This document shows, piece by piece, positions 7,849-14,342 of a stretch of 14,410 nt of DNA. The stretch's first letter is position 1. Each line of letters starts with the position of its first letter. The translations under genes and the position numbers were made by a program. Source of the stretch: Anaerolineales bacterium (GTDB lineage: Bacteria > Chloroflexota > Anaerolineae > Anaerolineales > UBA4823); NCBI GenBank assembly GCA_022865865.1, contig JALHTN010000637.1:1-14410 (forward strand), in the 5' to 3' direction. The notes beneath the pieces are model-generated. The model was given only the letters and a program-made list of their open reading frames with translations. It ran no database searches and was not told the origin of the DNA.

Positions 7849-8532
7849 TCAGGGATTAGTTACCGAGAAATTATCGAACAGTACAACGTTTTCTGTATCC
7901 ATCAATGTTGCAGCTAAAATACCCACATCCCCACTCGTTAAATCAAAATCCTCGACACTGGCCAGCTCTTGACCATTGACAGAAAGTACGAGCTGTTCAG
8001 CAATACAATCAACACGCAAATGATTCTTCGTCTTTCCTTGCGAGATAATTTCACTGGGCAGCAAGCCCGGGGAATCGAGCATCGCTTGTTCACCAGCGAT
8101 CACCTTCCCGATTCCGTAGTAGCCATCACTGCTGATAACAAAAAAATAGTAATTTTCCGGGTCAGCTGCTCTGCATACCACACCAAACATATCATCTGAT
8201 TGTCCGACCACCTTAATCATATCTGCATCCAAACGGGTGTTATCGAAGTTTAAACCGGGTCCGGTGGAAAGCATTTGATGATCACCGAGAACCTGGATGC
8301 GATAGAAGCCATCAAAATAATCCATGGTTCCTATTTCGCCATCATAGTAGTTTTCCCAGCCACTCGAAGGATTGGAGAAATCATCCTGATACAACACAGC
8401 ACCAGATGGGGTCTCAAAAAAACTTGACGTTAATGAGGATAATTGGCAAGCGCTTAACAGTATTACCTGGGTCGTGATAAGGATTATGATACTGAATCTT
8501 GCCATACTTTTAACTTTGATCAATTTTTTCAT
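7849..8532 (-). CDS. Lipoprotein with concanavalin/jelly-roll-like (DUF1080-type) domain
   Basis: A 227-residue predicted lipoprotein. The basic start MKKLIKVK is followed by a hydrophobic helix and lipobox LLSAC with C29. The mature part (about 45-227) looks like the LamG/DUF1080 beta-sandwich common in Chloroflexota: LYQDDFSNPSSGWENYYDG near the front, YYFFVISSDGYYGIGK in the middle, and LFDNFSV at the end. Such domains often bind sugars or sit beside protease or sensor domains, but here the domain is alone, so its ligand is unknown. An ATG at codon 10 is an alternative but would remove the basic n-region. A probable extended -10 promoter lies just upstream. It follows the TPR gene by 43 bases and precedes mtaB by 35, so it may belong to either transcript. 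Confidence 0.75.
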   Translation of the reverse strand: MKKLIKVKSMARFSIIILITTQVILLSACQLSSLTSSFFETPSGAVLYQDDFSNPSSGWENYYDGEIGTMDYFDGFYRIQVLGDHQMLSTGPGLNFDNTRLDADMIKVVGQSDDMFGVVCRAADPENYYFFVISSDGYYGIGKVIAGEQAMLDSPGLLPSEIISQGKTKNHLRVDCIAEQLVLSVNGQELASVEDFDLTSGDVGILAATLMDTENVVLFDNFSVTNP

Positions 8533-8544
8533 TAGAAAGTGGAT

Positions 8545-8572
8545 ATTGTAGCATAGGAGATTGTTTTATCAT
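8545..8572 (-). promoter_or_regulatory. Probable promoter of the lipoprotein gene
   Basis: On the minus strand, ATGATA (8567-8572) is followed after 16 bases by TACAAT (8545-8550). TGC immediately before the hexamer makes an extended -10. The leader to the ATG at 8532 would be only a few bases. It overlaps the end of the upstream TPR gene. Confidence 0.45.
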
Positions 8573-8575
8573 TCC

Positions 8576-9997
8576 TCATGGAAAATAGGTTTCCAGCAAT
8601 CGCACAGCCTGTTCTGCTGTAGGAGAATCAGGTGGGGAGAAGGACTTTGCAGCTAAGAAATGCTGATATGCTCCTAAGAAATCTCTTTCTAAAATATTGA
8701 TCAACCCGAAATGTAAATGAGCCGGAGCATACTCTCGATCAGCAGCTAAGGCTCGCTCAAGGAAGCGGCGTGCGAGGATTGGGCTATCTAGAAGTAAATA
8801 GATCTGGGCAATAATATCCAGGGATTGCGGATCATGCGGAGAGAGTATGACTGATTGTCTGGCTGCAGATAATCCATCTTCCCGCAAATCGATTTCATAG
8901 CGAATATAGTATTTGGCTAATGAACGCCAGTAAGTGGGATCTTTCGGAGCCATGTTCACAGCCCGCTGGTAATGAGACTCGGCAGCAGTGATGTTTCCCA
9001 ATAATCCAAGGGTGTTACCAATTTCAGCCTGTAAAGCAGGGTTTTTTTCATCGAGCTGCGCGGCTGCGTATAAATATACTAATGCTAGGTCGTAGCGCAC
9101 CTTACGCTGCCAGCACATTGCCATCAGCGTGTTTGCGGCGACTGAATCCGGATCAAGGTTTAATGCCTCAGCCAATTCTTCGAATCCATCTTGACCAGTT
9201 TGCTGAAGAGCCTCACCGAGATAGGCCCAGGCCTCAGCATAATCAGGATTGACCTGTGCGGCATTGGAAAAAGCAATAGATGCTAATTCCCATTCATTCA
9301 TGGCTGCCAGCGCTTGTCCTGCGGTCACCAAAGGGTAGGACTGATCATCTGAGTTCAAGGCAGAGCGTAGGTTACGAACCAAAGTTTTGGTTTCGGATTT
9401 TATTGAGGTGTCCAACTCACCAGCTAAGGTGAGATAAGCCAAGGCTGCATCAGGCTGCGAAGCTGCCAACATTAATCCCAGCTGGTAATTGTATTGCGGA
9501 TTATTTGGAAACCGGGAAACCAGTTCCTTTTGGGTTTGAACAGCCTTACCCCAATCATCGACCTGGCGATAAGCCTGAATAAGCTTGGTGAAAATTTCAA
9601 CCTCATCACTGGAAATAATCGCGGCTTCCCAATAGTCGATAGATAACTGGTCATTTCCCTCCATTTGAGCGATATCACCTAATGAAGTCAAACCTTCAGG
9701 AGATAATTCGCCGGATGCATGAACTTGCTCGAGATAGGTCTTTGCAGCATTTCGATCACCAGCTTGGAGAGCAAAAATCCCAGCTTGCTCAAGGTATTCG
9801 AATTGCCTTTGTGAGTAATGCGCAGCTTGAGCTAAGGCATTGGAAGCTGCCAATTTATCATTGGCGATGATCGCATTGTGAGATTTATGGAGCAATCTGT
9901 TCAGAGATGCCCAATCGCTGGAAACCATGAGCACCATAATTAATATCAAGGGTACACTTATAAGAATCCCCCTTAGCAATTTCCTGATTTTCGACAC
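8576..9997 (-). CDS. Membrane-anchored tetratricopeptide repeat (TPR) protein
   Basis: A 473-residue protein with a basic N-terminus (SKIRKLLRG), one membrane helix (about residues 10-26), then TPR-type helical hairpins over the rest. Recognisable units include PDYAEAWAYLGEALQQTG, NPALQAEIGNTLGLLGN and DPTYWRSLAKYYIRYE. The positive-inside rule puts the repeats outside the cytoplasm. Their partner is unknown; TPR arrays normally scaffold complexes. I chose the GTG at 9997: a perfect TATAAT lies 6 bases upstream, so the mRNA probably begins at the start codon. The frame is open up to 10222, but that extension has no protein-like pattern and would run antisense over the acyl-CoA dehydrogenase start. 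The next gene is the lipoprotein, 43 bases downstream. Confidence 0.8.
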   Translation of the reverse strand: MSKIRKLLRGILISVPLILIMVLMVSSDWASLNRLLHKSHNAIIANDKLAASNALAQAAHYSQRQFEYLEQAGIFALQAGDRNAAKTYLEQVHASGELSPEGLTSLGDIAQMEGNDQLSIDYWEAAIISSDEVEIFTKLIQAYRQVDDWGKAVQTQKELVSRFPNNPQYNYQLGLMLAASQPDAALAYLTLAGELDTSIKSETKTLVRNLRSALNSDDQSYPLVTAGQALAAMNEWELASIAFSNAAQVNPDYAEAWAYLGEALQQTGQDGFEELAEALNLDPDSVAANTLMAMCWQRKVRYDLALVYLYAAAQLDEKNPALQAEIGNTLGLLGNITAAESHYQRAVNMAPKDPTYWRSLAKYYIRYEIDLREDGLSAARQSVILSPHDPQSLDIIAQIYLLLDSPILARRFLERALAADREYAPAHLHFGLINILERDFLGAYQHFLAAKSFSPPDSPTAEQAVRLLETYFP

Positions 9998-10003
9998 ATG
10001 GGA

Positions 10004-10030
10004 ATTATAGCCGACGGTGACAAATATCAG
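10004..10030 (-). promoter_or_regulatory. Promoter of the TPR gene (probably leaderless)
   Basis: Minus-strand TATAAT occupies 10004-10009, with a weak -35 CTGATA at 10025-10030 (15-base spacer). Six bases separate TATAAT from the GTG at 9997, which places the expected transcription start at or next to the start codon. Confidence 0.55.
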
Positions 10031-10059
10031 TTGTTTTCCTGAGTTGGTATGGCTATAAT
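10031..10059 (+). promoter_or_regulatory. Promoter of the acyl-CoA dehydrogenase-etfBA operon
   Basis: TTGTTT (10031-10036), a 17-base spacer, then a perfect TATAAT (10054-10059). The predicted leader of about 23 bases contains the GGAGGT ribosome site (10080-10085). It stands back to back with the TPR-gene promoter. Confidence 0.6.
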
Positions 10060-10088
10060 TGAATGTGATCGCCATCATTGGAGGTAAT

Positions 10089-11300
10089 ATGGATTTTGCA
10101 TTGACGGACGAGCACCGCATGGTGCAGGAAATGGTAAAAGGATTCGCCAAGAAAGAGGTCGCACCGATCATTAAAGAATACGATCGCAAACAAGAAATGG
10201 CGGGATTTATCCTGCCTCGCATGGCGGAGTTAGGTATTTTAGGAATCTGCTTGCCGGTGCGTTATGGTGGGCAGGGGATGGATTACATCGCTTTAGGATT
10301 AGCCTGTGAAGAACTTGAGGCCGTCGACAGCACTTTGAGGGTGGTGATGTCTGTTCACGTTGGATTGAACAGCTTGGCATTATTGCAATGGGGAACAGAG
10401 GAACAAAAAATGAAATTTTTAGTTCCCCAGTCTCGAGGAGAGAAGATTGCCTGTTTTGGGTTAACTGAACCTGGGGCTGGTTCGGATGTCGCTGCAATGA
10501 CCAGCACAGCAAAACGTTCCGGCGACGGTTATATTCTCAATGGTGAAAAAATGTGGATCTCCCTGGCTACAAAAGCTGATCATGCGCTGGTTGTTGCACG
10601 GACAGATCCAGAGACTCCTGATCCCCATGATGGTTTGAGCGCTTTTATGGTCGAGATCGATCGCCCGGGTGTCTCCACTGGAGATATCCATGGGAAATTA
10701 GGTGTTCGGGCTGGATCAACAGGATGGTTAGCTTTCCAGGATGTTGAGATTCCAGTGAGTAATCGCCTTGGAGAAGAGGGAGAGGGATTTAAAATCGCGA
10801 TGTCTTGCCTGGATAACGGTCGCTATACTGTTGCAGCTGGCGCAACTGGATTAATTCGGGCGAGTATGGAAGCCAGCCTGAAATATGCCCGGGAGCGGCG
10901 TGCATTTGGACGTGAAATTGGTAAATTTCAGCTGGTCCAGCAGAAAATTGCCAACATGGTAAAATCTTACGAAGCTGCAAAATTGCTTTATTTGCGGGCA
11001 GGTTGGATGAAGAACCGAGGCATTCGCAATACTAAAGAAACATCCCTGGCAAAATGGTTTGCTACAGATGCATCTTTCGAAGCAGCCTCAGAAGCGATCC
11101 AAATACATGGAGCTTATGGTTATAGTGATGAGTATGAGGTCGAGCGTTATTTAAGAAATGCAAAGGGAGCGATCATTTACGAGGGGACGAGCGAAATACA
11201 CCAATTAATGCAGGGTGGTTATGCCCTTGAGTATCGAGATGATCCATCTTTGCGATGTGAACTACCAGCTTTTGATGAAAAGGCTTGGCAAAACCCATAA
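10089..11300 (+). CDS. Acyl-CoA dehydrogenase family protein
   Basis: A 403-residue FAD enzyme that removes the alpha and beta hydrogens of an acyl-CoA thioester and passes electrons to ETF. The N-terminal helical domain begins MDFALTDEHRMVQEMV. Family signature one, GLTEPGAGSDV, is at about 124-134; the middle beta domain has GYILNGEKMWIS. The C-terminal domain has RRAFGREIGKFQ and the catalytic-base motif IYEGTSEIHQ, with E365 matching the catalytic Glu of short-chain and butyryl-CoA dehydrogenases. The start is the ATG at 10089, with GGAGGT three bases upstream; an in-frame TTG at 10059 lacks any ribosome site. DSTLRVVMSVHVGLNS recalls glutaryl- or cyclic-acyl-CoA dehydrogenases, so the chain preference is open. 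etfB begins 36 bases downstream. Confidence 0.93.
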   Translation: MDFALTDEHRMVQEMVKGFAKKEVAPIIKEYDRKQEMAGFILPRMAELGILGICLPVRYGGQGMDYIALGLACEELEAVDSTLRVVMSVHVGLNSLALLQWGTEEQKMKFLVPQSRGEKIACFGLTEPGAGSDVAAMTSTAKRSGDGYILNGEKMWISLATKADHALVVARTDPETPDPHDGLSAFMVEIDRPGVSTGDIHGKLGVRAGSTGWLAFQDVEIPVSNRLGEEGEGFKIAMSCLDNGRYTVAAGATGLIRASMEASLKYARERRAFGREIGKFQLVQQKIANMVKSYEAAKLLYLRAGWMKNRGIRNTKETSLAKWFATDASFEAASEAIQIHGAYGYSDEYEVERYLRNAKGAIIYEGTSEIHQLMQGGYALEYRDDPSLRCELPAFDEKAWQNP

Positions 11301-11336
11301 TAGTTATTACTCAATTTTAAATATTAGGAGGTTGCT

Positions 11337-12116
11337 TTGAAAATCGTAGTGTGCGTCAAACAAGTGCCCGACACTGCTGCAAAGGTTGTGGTAGAAGATG
11401 GGCAGATCACCTGGGGAGATTCCCCGCTGGTGATAAATCCCTGGGATGAATATGCTGTCGAGACTGCATTGATACAGCAGGAAGCCCATGGTGGAGAAGT
11501 CACTGTAATCAGTGTTGGGGGAGAAGATGCCAAAGAGGCTCTAAAGCATGCCCTGGCGATGGGGTGCGGCAATGCCATATTGGTCTCTGAACCAGGAATT
11601 GAAAAATCTGATAGCCTGTTAACTTCACGAATCTTAGCCGCAGCTATCCAAAAAATCGGGGACGTCGATGCGGCATTTTTTGGCCGGCAGGCAATTGACG
11701 GGGATGTCGGAGTCACAGCAGCCCAAACTGCCCGGGTATTGGGATGGCCATCATTGACGCTGGTTTCAGCGATTACCGAGCTCGATCCTGGTAACAATAC
11801 AGTACGGGTTGAAAGATCTATTGAAGAAGGCCGCCAGGTCGTGGAAGGAAAACTTCCAGCAGTGATCAGCGTAGTCAAAGATATCGGAGAACCGCGCTAT
11901 CCATCTTTTATGGGAATCCGCAGAGCATCTCGGGCTGAGATTCCGATCTGGAGTACGTCCGACATCGGTGCGGAACTATCCGAGCCGGCAGTTACCTGGC
12001 CTGAAATTACCAATCCTCCTCAGCAGGAGGTAGTGACTGAATTAGTCACAGGTGGATCTCCAGAGGAAATTGCTGAGAAATTGGCAGATAAAATCTTAGA
12101 AGAGAAGGTGCTGTGA
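11337..12116 (+). CDS. etfB: Electron transfer flavoprotein subunit beta
   Basis: A 259-residue ETF beta subunit that pairs with EtfA to carry electrons between acyl-CoA dehydrogenases and a quinone reductase, or to bifurcate them. The N-terminus KIVVCVKQVPDT is the family hallmark. ETF-beta signature VERSIEEGRQVVEGKLPAV is near 160-180. Nucleotide-site motif GRQAIDGDV occupies 116-124; the DGD form resembles that of anaerobe ETFs rather than the DDDC of human ETFB. Translation starts at a TTG with a perfect AGGAGG five bases upstream (11326-11331), so the rare start is well supported. Two perfect small stem-loops lie in its 3' end. The stop overlaps the etfA start (TGATG). Confidence 0.95.
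   Translation: MKIVVCVKQVPDTAAKVVVEDGQITWGDSPLVINPWDEYAVETALIQQEAHGGEVTVISVGGEDAKEALKHALAMGCGNAILVSEPGIEKSDSLLTSRILAAAIQKIGDVDAAFFGRQAIDGDVGVTAAQTARVLGWPSLTLVSAITELDPGNNTVRVERSIEEGRQVVEGKLPAVISVVKDIGEPRYPSFMGIRRASRAEIPIWSTSDIGAELSEPAVTWPEITNPPQQEVVTELVTGGSPEEIAEKLADKILEEKVL
12015..12049 (+). other. Two tandem stem-loops in the 3' end of etfB
   Basis: CCTCCT/AGGAGG (12015-12020 with 12025-12030, 4-base loop) and GTGACT/AGTCAC (12033-12038 with 12044-12049, 5-base loop) are both perfect 6-bp stems. They lie about 65 to 100 bases before the etfA ATG, inside the codons for the EtfB C-terminal arm. Confidence 0.4.
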
Positions 12117-13159
12117 TGGCTGATAAGGTTTGGGTATATATCGATCAGTATAAAGGGGAAGCGATCGGAGCATCTTGGGAAGTTGTGGGTGCAGCTCGAG
12201 TGCTTGCCGATCAATTGGGCGGAGGGGTAACAGCAGTTGTTGCTGGTTCTGCAGTTCAGCAGGTTGCTGAACAAGCACAACATTATGGAGCGGACCAGGT
12301 TTATATGTGTAATGATGGCACCCTGGATGAATTCCGGGCAGAACCCTATGCCAGCTTGTTGAGTGGATTGGCAAGGGAACATCAACCGGAAGTCATTTTA
12401 TTTCCAACCACAAGCCGAGGACGAGAATTAGCTGCGATGGTGGCAGTTGATCTGGGTACAGGCGTGATGCCAGATGTAACTGCGCTGGAAATCCAGGATG
12501 GGAATATTGTAGTCACAAGACCAGTCTACGGCGGAAAACTGATTTCGAAAGCTGTTTGCAGTTCCCGCCCACAATTGATCACCACCAGGATACGGGCATT
12601 TACATTACCGGACCCTGATCCAGCAAAAGCTGGAAATGTTGAGCAAGTCAATGCTGCTGTCTCTGAGGATCAAATCCTGACGAAAGTCTCGGGTTATTCA
12701 GAAAGCAGCGCTGGTGTAACGCTGAACGATGCTGCAGTGATTGTGTCTGGTGGTAGAGGCGTGTCAAATAATCCATCCCTTGTGCCACCCGATGGAATGG
12801 ATGAGAAGGAAGCTGAAGTTTGGAAGGCTCAGCAAGGCTTCAAACTGATCGGCGATCTTGCGGGAGTTCTTGGTGGTGCAGTTGGTGCCAGCCGTGCGGC
12901 AGTCGATGCAGGATATGTACCTTACGATCACCAGGTAGGTCAGACCGGGAAAGTAGTCTCCCCAGATTTGTATATAGCCTGCGGTATTTCTGGTGCAATC
13001 CAACACCAGGCGGGGATGAGGACAAGTAAAGTTATCGTGGCGATCAATAAAGATTCCGAAGCACCAATCTTTAAGATGGCACGCTTCGGAGTCGTTGGGG
13101 ATTTATTTGAAATCGTGCCACCATTAACAGCGGCATTAAAAAATCGTTTAAACACCTGA
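12116..13159 (+). CDS. etfA: Electron transfer flavoprotein subunit alpha
   Basis: A 347-residue ETF alpha subunit. The N-terminal Rossmann-like domain (about 1-190) begins with ADKVWVYIDQYKGE. The C-terminal FAD domain has IVSGGRG, GASRAAVDAGY, QVGQTGK (273-279), and the signature LYIACGISGAIQH with H297 followed by AGM. The ATG at 12116 overlaps the etfB TGA by one base, with AGAAGG as ribosome site; the GTG one codon earlier is less likely. One oddity: the usual ADYG segment near the C-terminus reads ARFG. With the acyl-CoA dehydrogenase and EtfB it makes a complete oxidation module. I saw no ETF:quinone oxidoreductase, thiolase or crotonase nearby. Confidence 0.95.
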   Translation: MADKVWVYIDQYKGEAIGASWEVVGAARVLADQLGGGVTAVVAGSAVQQVAEQAQHYGADQVYMCNDGTLDEFRAEPYASLLSGLAREHQPEVILFPTTSRGRELAAMVAVDLGTGVMPDVTALEIQDGNIVVTRPVYGGKLISKAVCSSRPQLITTRIRAFTLPDPDPAKAGNVEQVNAAVSEDQILTKVSGYSESSAGVTLNDAAVIVSGGRGVSNNPSLVPPDGMDEKEAEVWKAQQGFKLIGDLAGVLGGAVGASRAAVDAGYVPYDHQVGQTGKVVSPDLYIACGISGAIQHQAGMRTSKVIVAINKDSEAPIFKMARFGVVGDLFEIVPPLTAALKNRLNT

Positions 13160-13177
13160 GAGTGAAAATATTTGATA

Positions 13178-13217
13178 AAAGAAATGGCGAGAGATGTTCC
13201 CCTCTCGCCATTTCTTT
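13178..13217. terminator. Bidirectional terminator between etfA and the yjbQ-family gene
   Basis: A perfect 16-bp stem (13178-13193 with 13202-13217) closes an 8-base loop. The core is GGCGAGAG/CTCTCGCC, flanked by AAAGAAAT/ATTTCTTT, so each strand has a GC-rich stem and a T-rich 3' side. It starts 18 bases after the etfA stop and overlaps the stop codon of the convergent gene. Confidence 0.85.
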
Positions 13218-13638
13218 ATTGGATATCCAAACAGCGAACCAATACTTTCCGCCGGTGTGATCTGGACCTGTGTTCAAAGAGATACAGCCCCTGCCAGGAG
13301 CCGATACTTAACTTTCCATGATCGATGGGAATAGAAAGGCTTGTGGAGGTGATCATGGCGCGCATATGGGAGGGGGAGTCATCCGAACCTTCTAAGGTGT
13401 GTTGGAACCAAGGTTGGTTTTCAGGGACCAAGCGTTCCATAAATTCTTCTAGATCAAGCTTGGCAGAAGGATCATAGCTCTCGCTGATCACTAAAGAAGC
13501 GCTTGTGTGCGCAATAAATAGGTAGCACATGCCCTCTTCAATTGCCCATTCCCGAATAAGCGCATCCACTGATGTGGTGAAAGGGTAGAGACCTTTTCCC
13601 TGAGATTTTATCTCAAGTGTTCTTTTATTCCATTTCAT
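13216..13638 (-). CDS. YjbQ family protein (UPF0047; secondary thiamine-phosphate synthase-like)
   Basis: A 140-residue single-domain protein of the YjbQ/UPF0047 family. E. coli YjbQ shows weak thiamine-phosphate synthase activity, but the physiological role is unsettled. Conserved residues are all visible: H44 (AHTSASL), H80 (FQHTLEGSDD) and H91 (SPSHMRAM), which form the metal site, then the tail motifs IPIDHGKLSIGSWQGLYLFEHR. Length is normal. The ATG at 13638 has a weak purine site (AAGAGAA). A strong promoter (TTGAAA, 18 bases, TATAAT) lies upstream, giving a leader of about 35 bases. It is divergent from the MarR gene and converges with etfA. Thiamine genes are not seen nearby. Confidence 0.92.
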   Translation of the reverse strand: MKWNKRTLEIKSQGKGLYPFTTSVDALIREWAIEEGMCYLFIAHTSASLVISESYDPSAKLDLEEFMERLVPENQPWFQHTLEGSDDSPSHMRAMITSTSLSIPIDHGKLSIGSWQGLYLFEHRSRSHRRKVLVRCLDIQ

Positions 13639-13679
13639 TGATAGTTCTCTTATTAGTTAGCTCTGAATGAGTATACGGG

Positions 13680-13709
13680 ATTATACGTGATCTACGGATG
13701 AAGTTTCAA
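13680..13709 (-). promoter_or_regulatory. Promoter of the yjbQ-family gene
   Basis: Minus-strand TTGAAA (13704-13709), an 18-base spacer, then TATAAT (13680-13685). A small dyad GTATA-N6-TATAC (13671-13686) overlaps the -10 box and could be a repressor site. Confidence 0.65.
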
Positions 13710-13767
13710 GCCAGGTGATTTCAGAGTAACATTTTTAGATCAGCTAAAAGACAATTAAAACGTGCCC

Positions 13768-13796
13768 TTGACATCCTGGAAAGTCAGAAGTATAGT
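13768..13796 (+). promoter_or_regulatory. Near-consensus sigma-70 promoter of the MarR gene
   Basis: Perfect TTGACA (13768-13773), a 17-base spacer, then TATAGT (13791-13796). The predicted start is near 13803, about 26 bases before the ATG. It is the best promoter in the window by eye and is overlapped by the operator-like dyad. Confidence 0.8.
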
Positions 13797-13829
13797 TAAC
13801 CGCTCTTAACTAATTAGGATACTTAACTA
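13793..13829 (+). promoter_or_regulatory. Operator-like dyad and repeated half-sites, probable MarR binding region
   Basis: TAGTTAA (13793-13799) and TTAACTA (13806-13812) form a 7-bp inverted repeat with 6 bases between, covering the -10 box and expected start site. TTAACTA recurs at 13823-13829, touching the ATG, and CTAATTAG (13810-13817) is a perfect palindrome. This layout suits autorepression by a MarR dimer. Confidence 0.6.
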
Positions 13830-14290
13830 TGACAAGATCTGATGAGTTTGCTCATGTTTTGCACAATTGGTCTGAGACTTTCATGCGGCGATCGTTACAT
13901 GATCTGATCCGTTTCGGCAAAGAATCAGGTCTTTCGATGCCTCAAATGAGTGCACTTTTCCATCTGCACCATGGGAGCGGATGTGGAGTATCTCATATTG
14001 GAGAACACTTGGGAGTAACCAATGCAGCTGCGAGCCAGATGGTTGAGCGATTGGTCTAGAACGGACTCGTGGAACGGACAGAAGATCCGGTTGACCGCAG
14101 GGCCAAGCAGTTGAAATTAACAGCCAAGGGAAATGCCCTGGTTCAAGAAGGTATTGAAGTGCGTCGCCACTGGATGGAAAATCTGTCTATTACGCTCACA
14201 TTCCGAGAACAAGACGAGATAATTGCGGCATTAAGAATTCTAACGAACGCAGCCAAAGAATTGGAACTTATTAATAATCAAATCCAGTAG
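13829..14290 (+). pseudogene. MarR-family transcriptional regulator interrupted by an in-frame TAG
   Basis: The frame from the ATG at 13829 to the TAG at 14288 would encode a 153-residue winged-helix regulator, but codon 77 (14057-14059) is TAG. The first part has the MarR helical N-terminus and recognition region (GVSHIGEHLGVTNAAASQMVERLV). After the stop the same frame resumes with NGLVERTEDPVDRRAKQLKLT, the classic MarR wing with its DPxDRR motif, and then a dimerisation helix. Family members often carry a polar or charged residue at the stop position, so a single CAG-to-TAG or AAG-to-TAG change would explain it. There is no frameshift and no other damage. The promoter is near consensus. 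Alternatives are a base-call error or read-through; TAG serves as the apparent terminal stop here and of the PpiC gene, arguing against recoding. Confidence 0.8.
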
Positions 14291-14314
14291 GTAGATAAAT
14301 TTTATCCTACTGGA
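14283..14314 (+). other. Inverted repeat spanning the MarR stop codon
   Basis: TCCAGTAGG (14283-14291) and CCTACTGGA (14306-14314) are perfect 9-bp arms. A competing inner dyad GATAAA/TTTATC lies at 14294-14306. No T-run follows, so this is not a standard terminator. The right arm overlaps a GGAGG at 14312-14316. Confidence 0.5.
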
Positions 14315-14342
14315 GGAATACTAGTTTGCTGGAGATAGAACC

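Noticed and set aside
10059..10088. TTG start of the acyl-CoA dehydrogenase at 10059
   Set aside because: It lies within the -10 box and lacks a ribosome site. The ATG at 10089 has GGAGGT and the conserved MDF N-terminus.
9998..10222. N-terminal extension of the TPR frame up to 10222
   Set aside because: It has no protein-like pattern, overlaps the acyl-CoA dehydrogenase start in antisense and would read through both promoters. The GTG at 9997 sits right behind a TATAAT.
14057..14059. TAG read as pyrrolysine or another recoded amino acid
   Set aside because: TAG also ends the PpiC gene and the MarR frame itself at apparently normal positions, and no recoding genes or downstream insertion element are seen.
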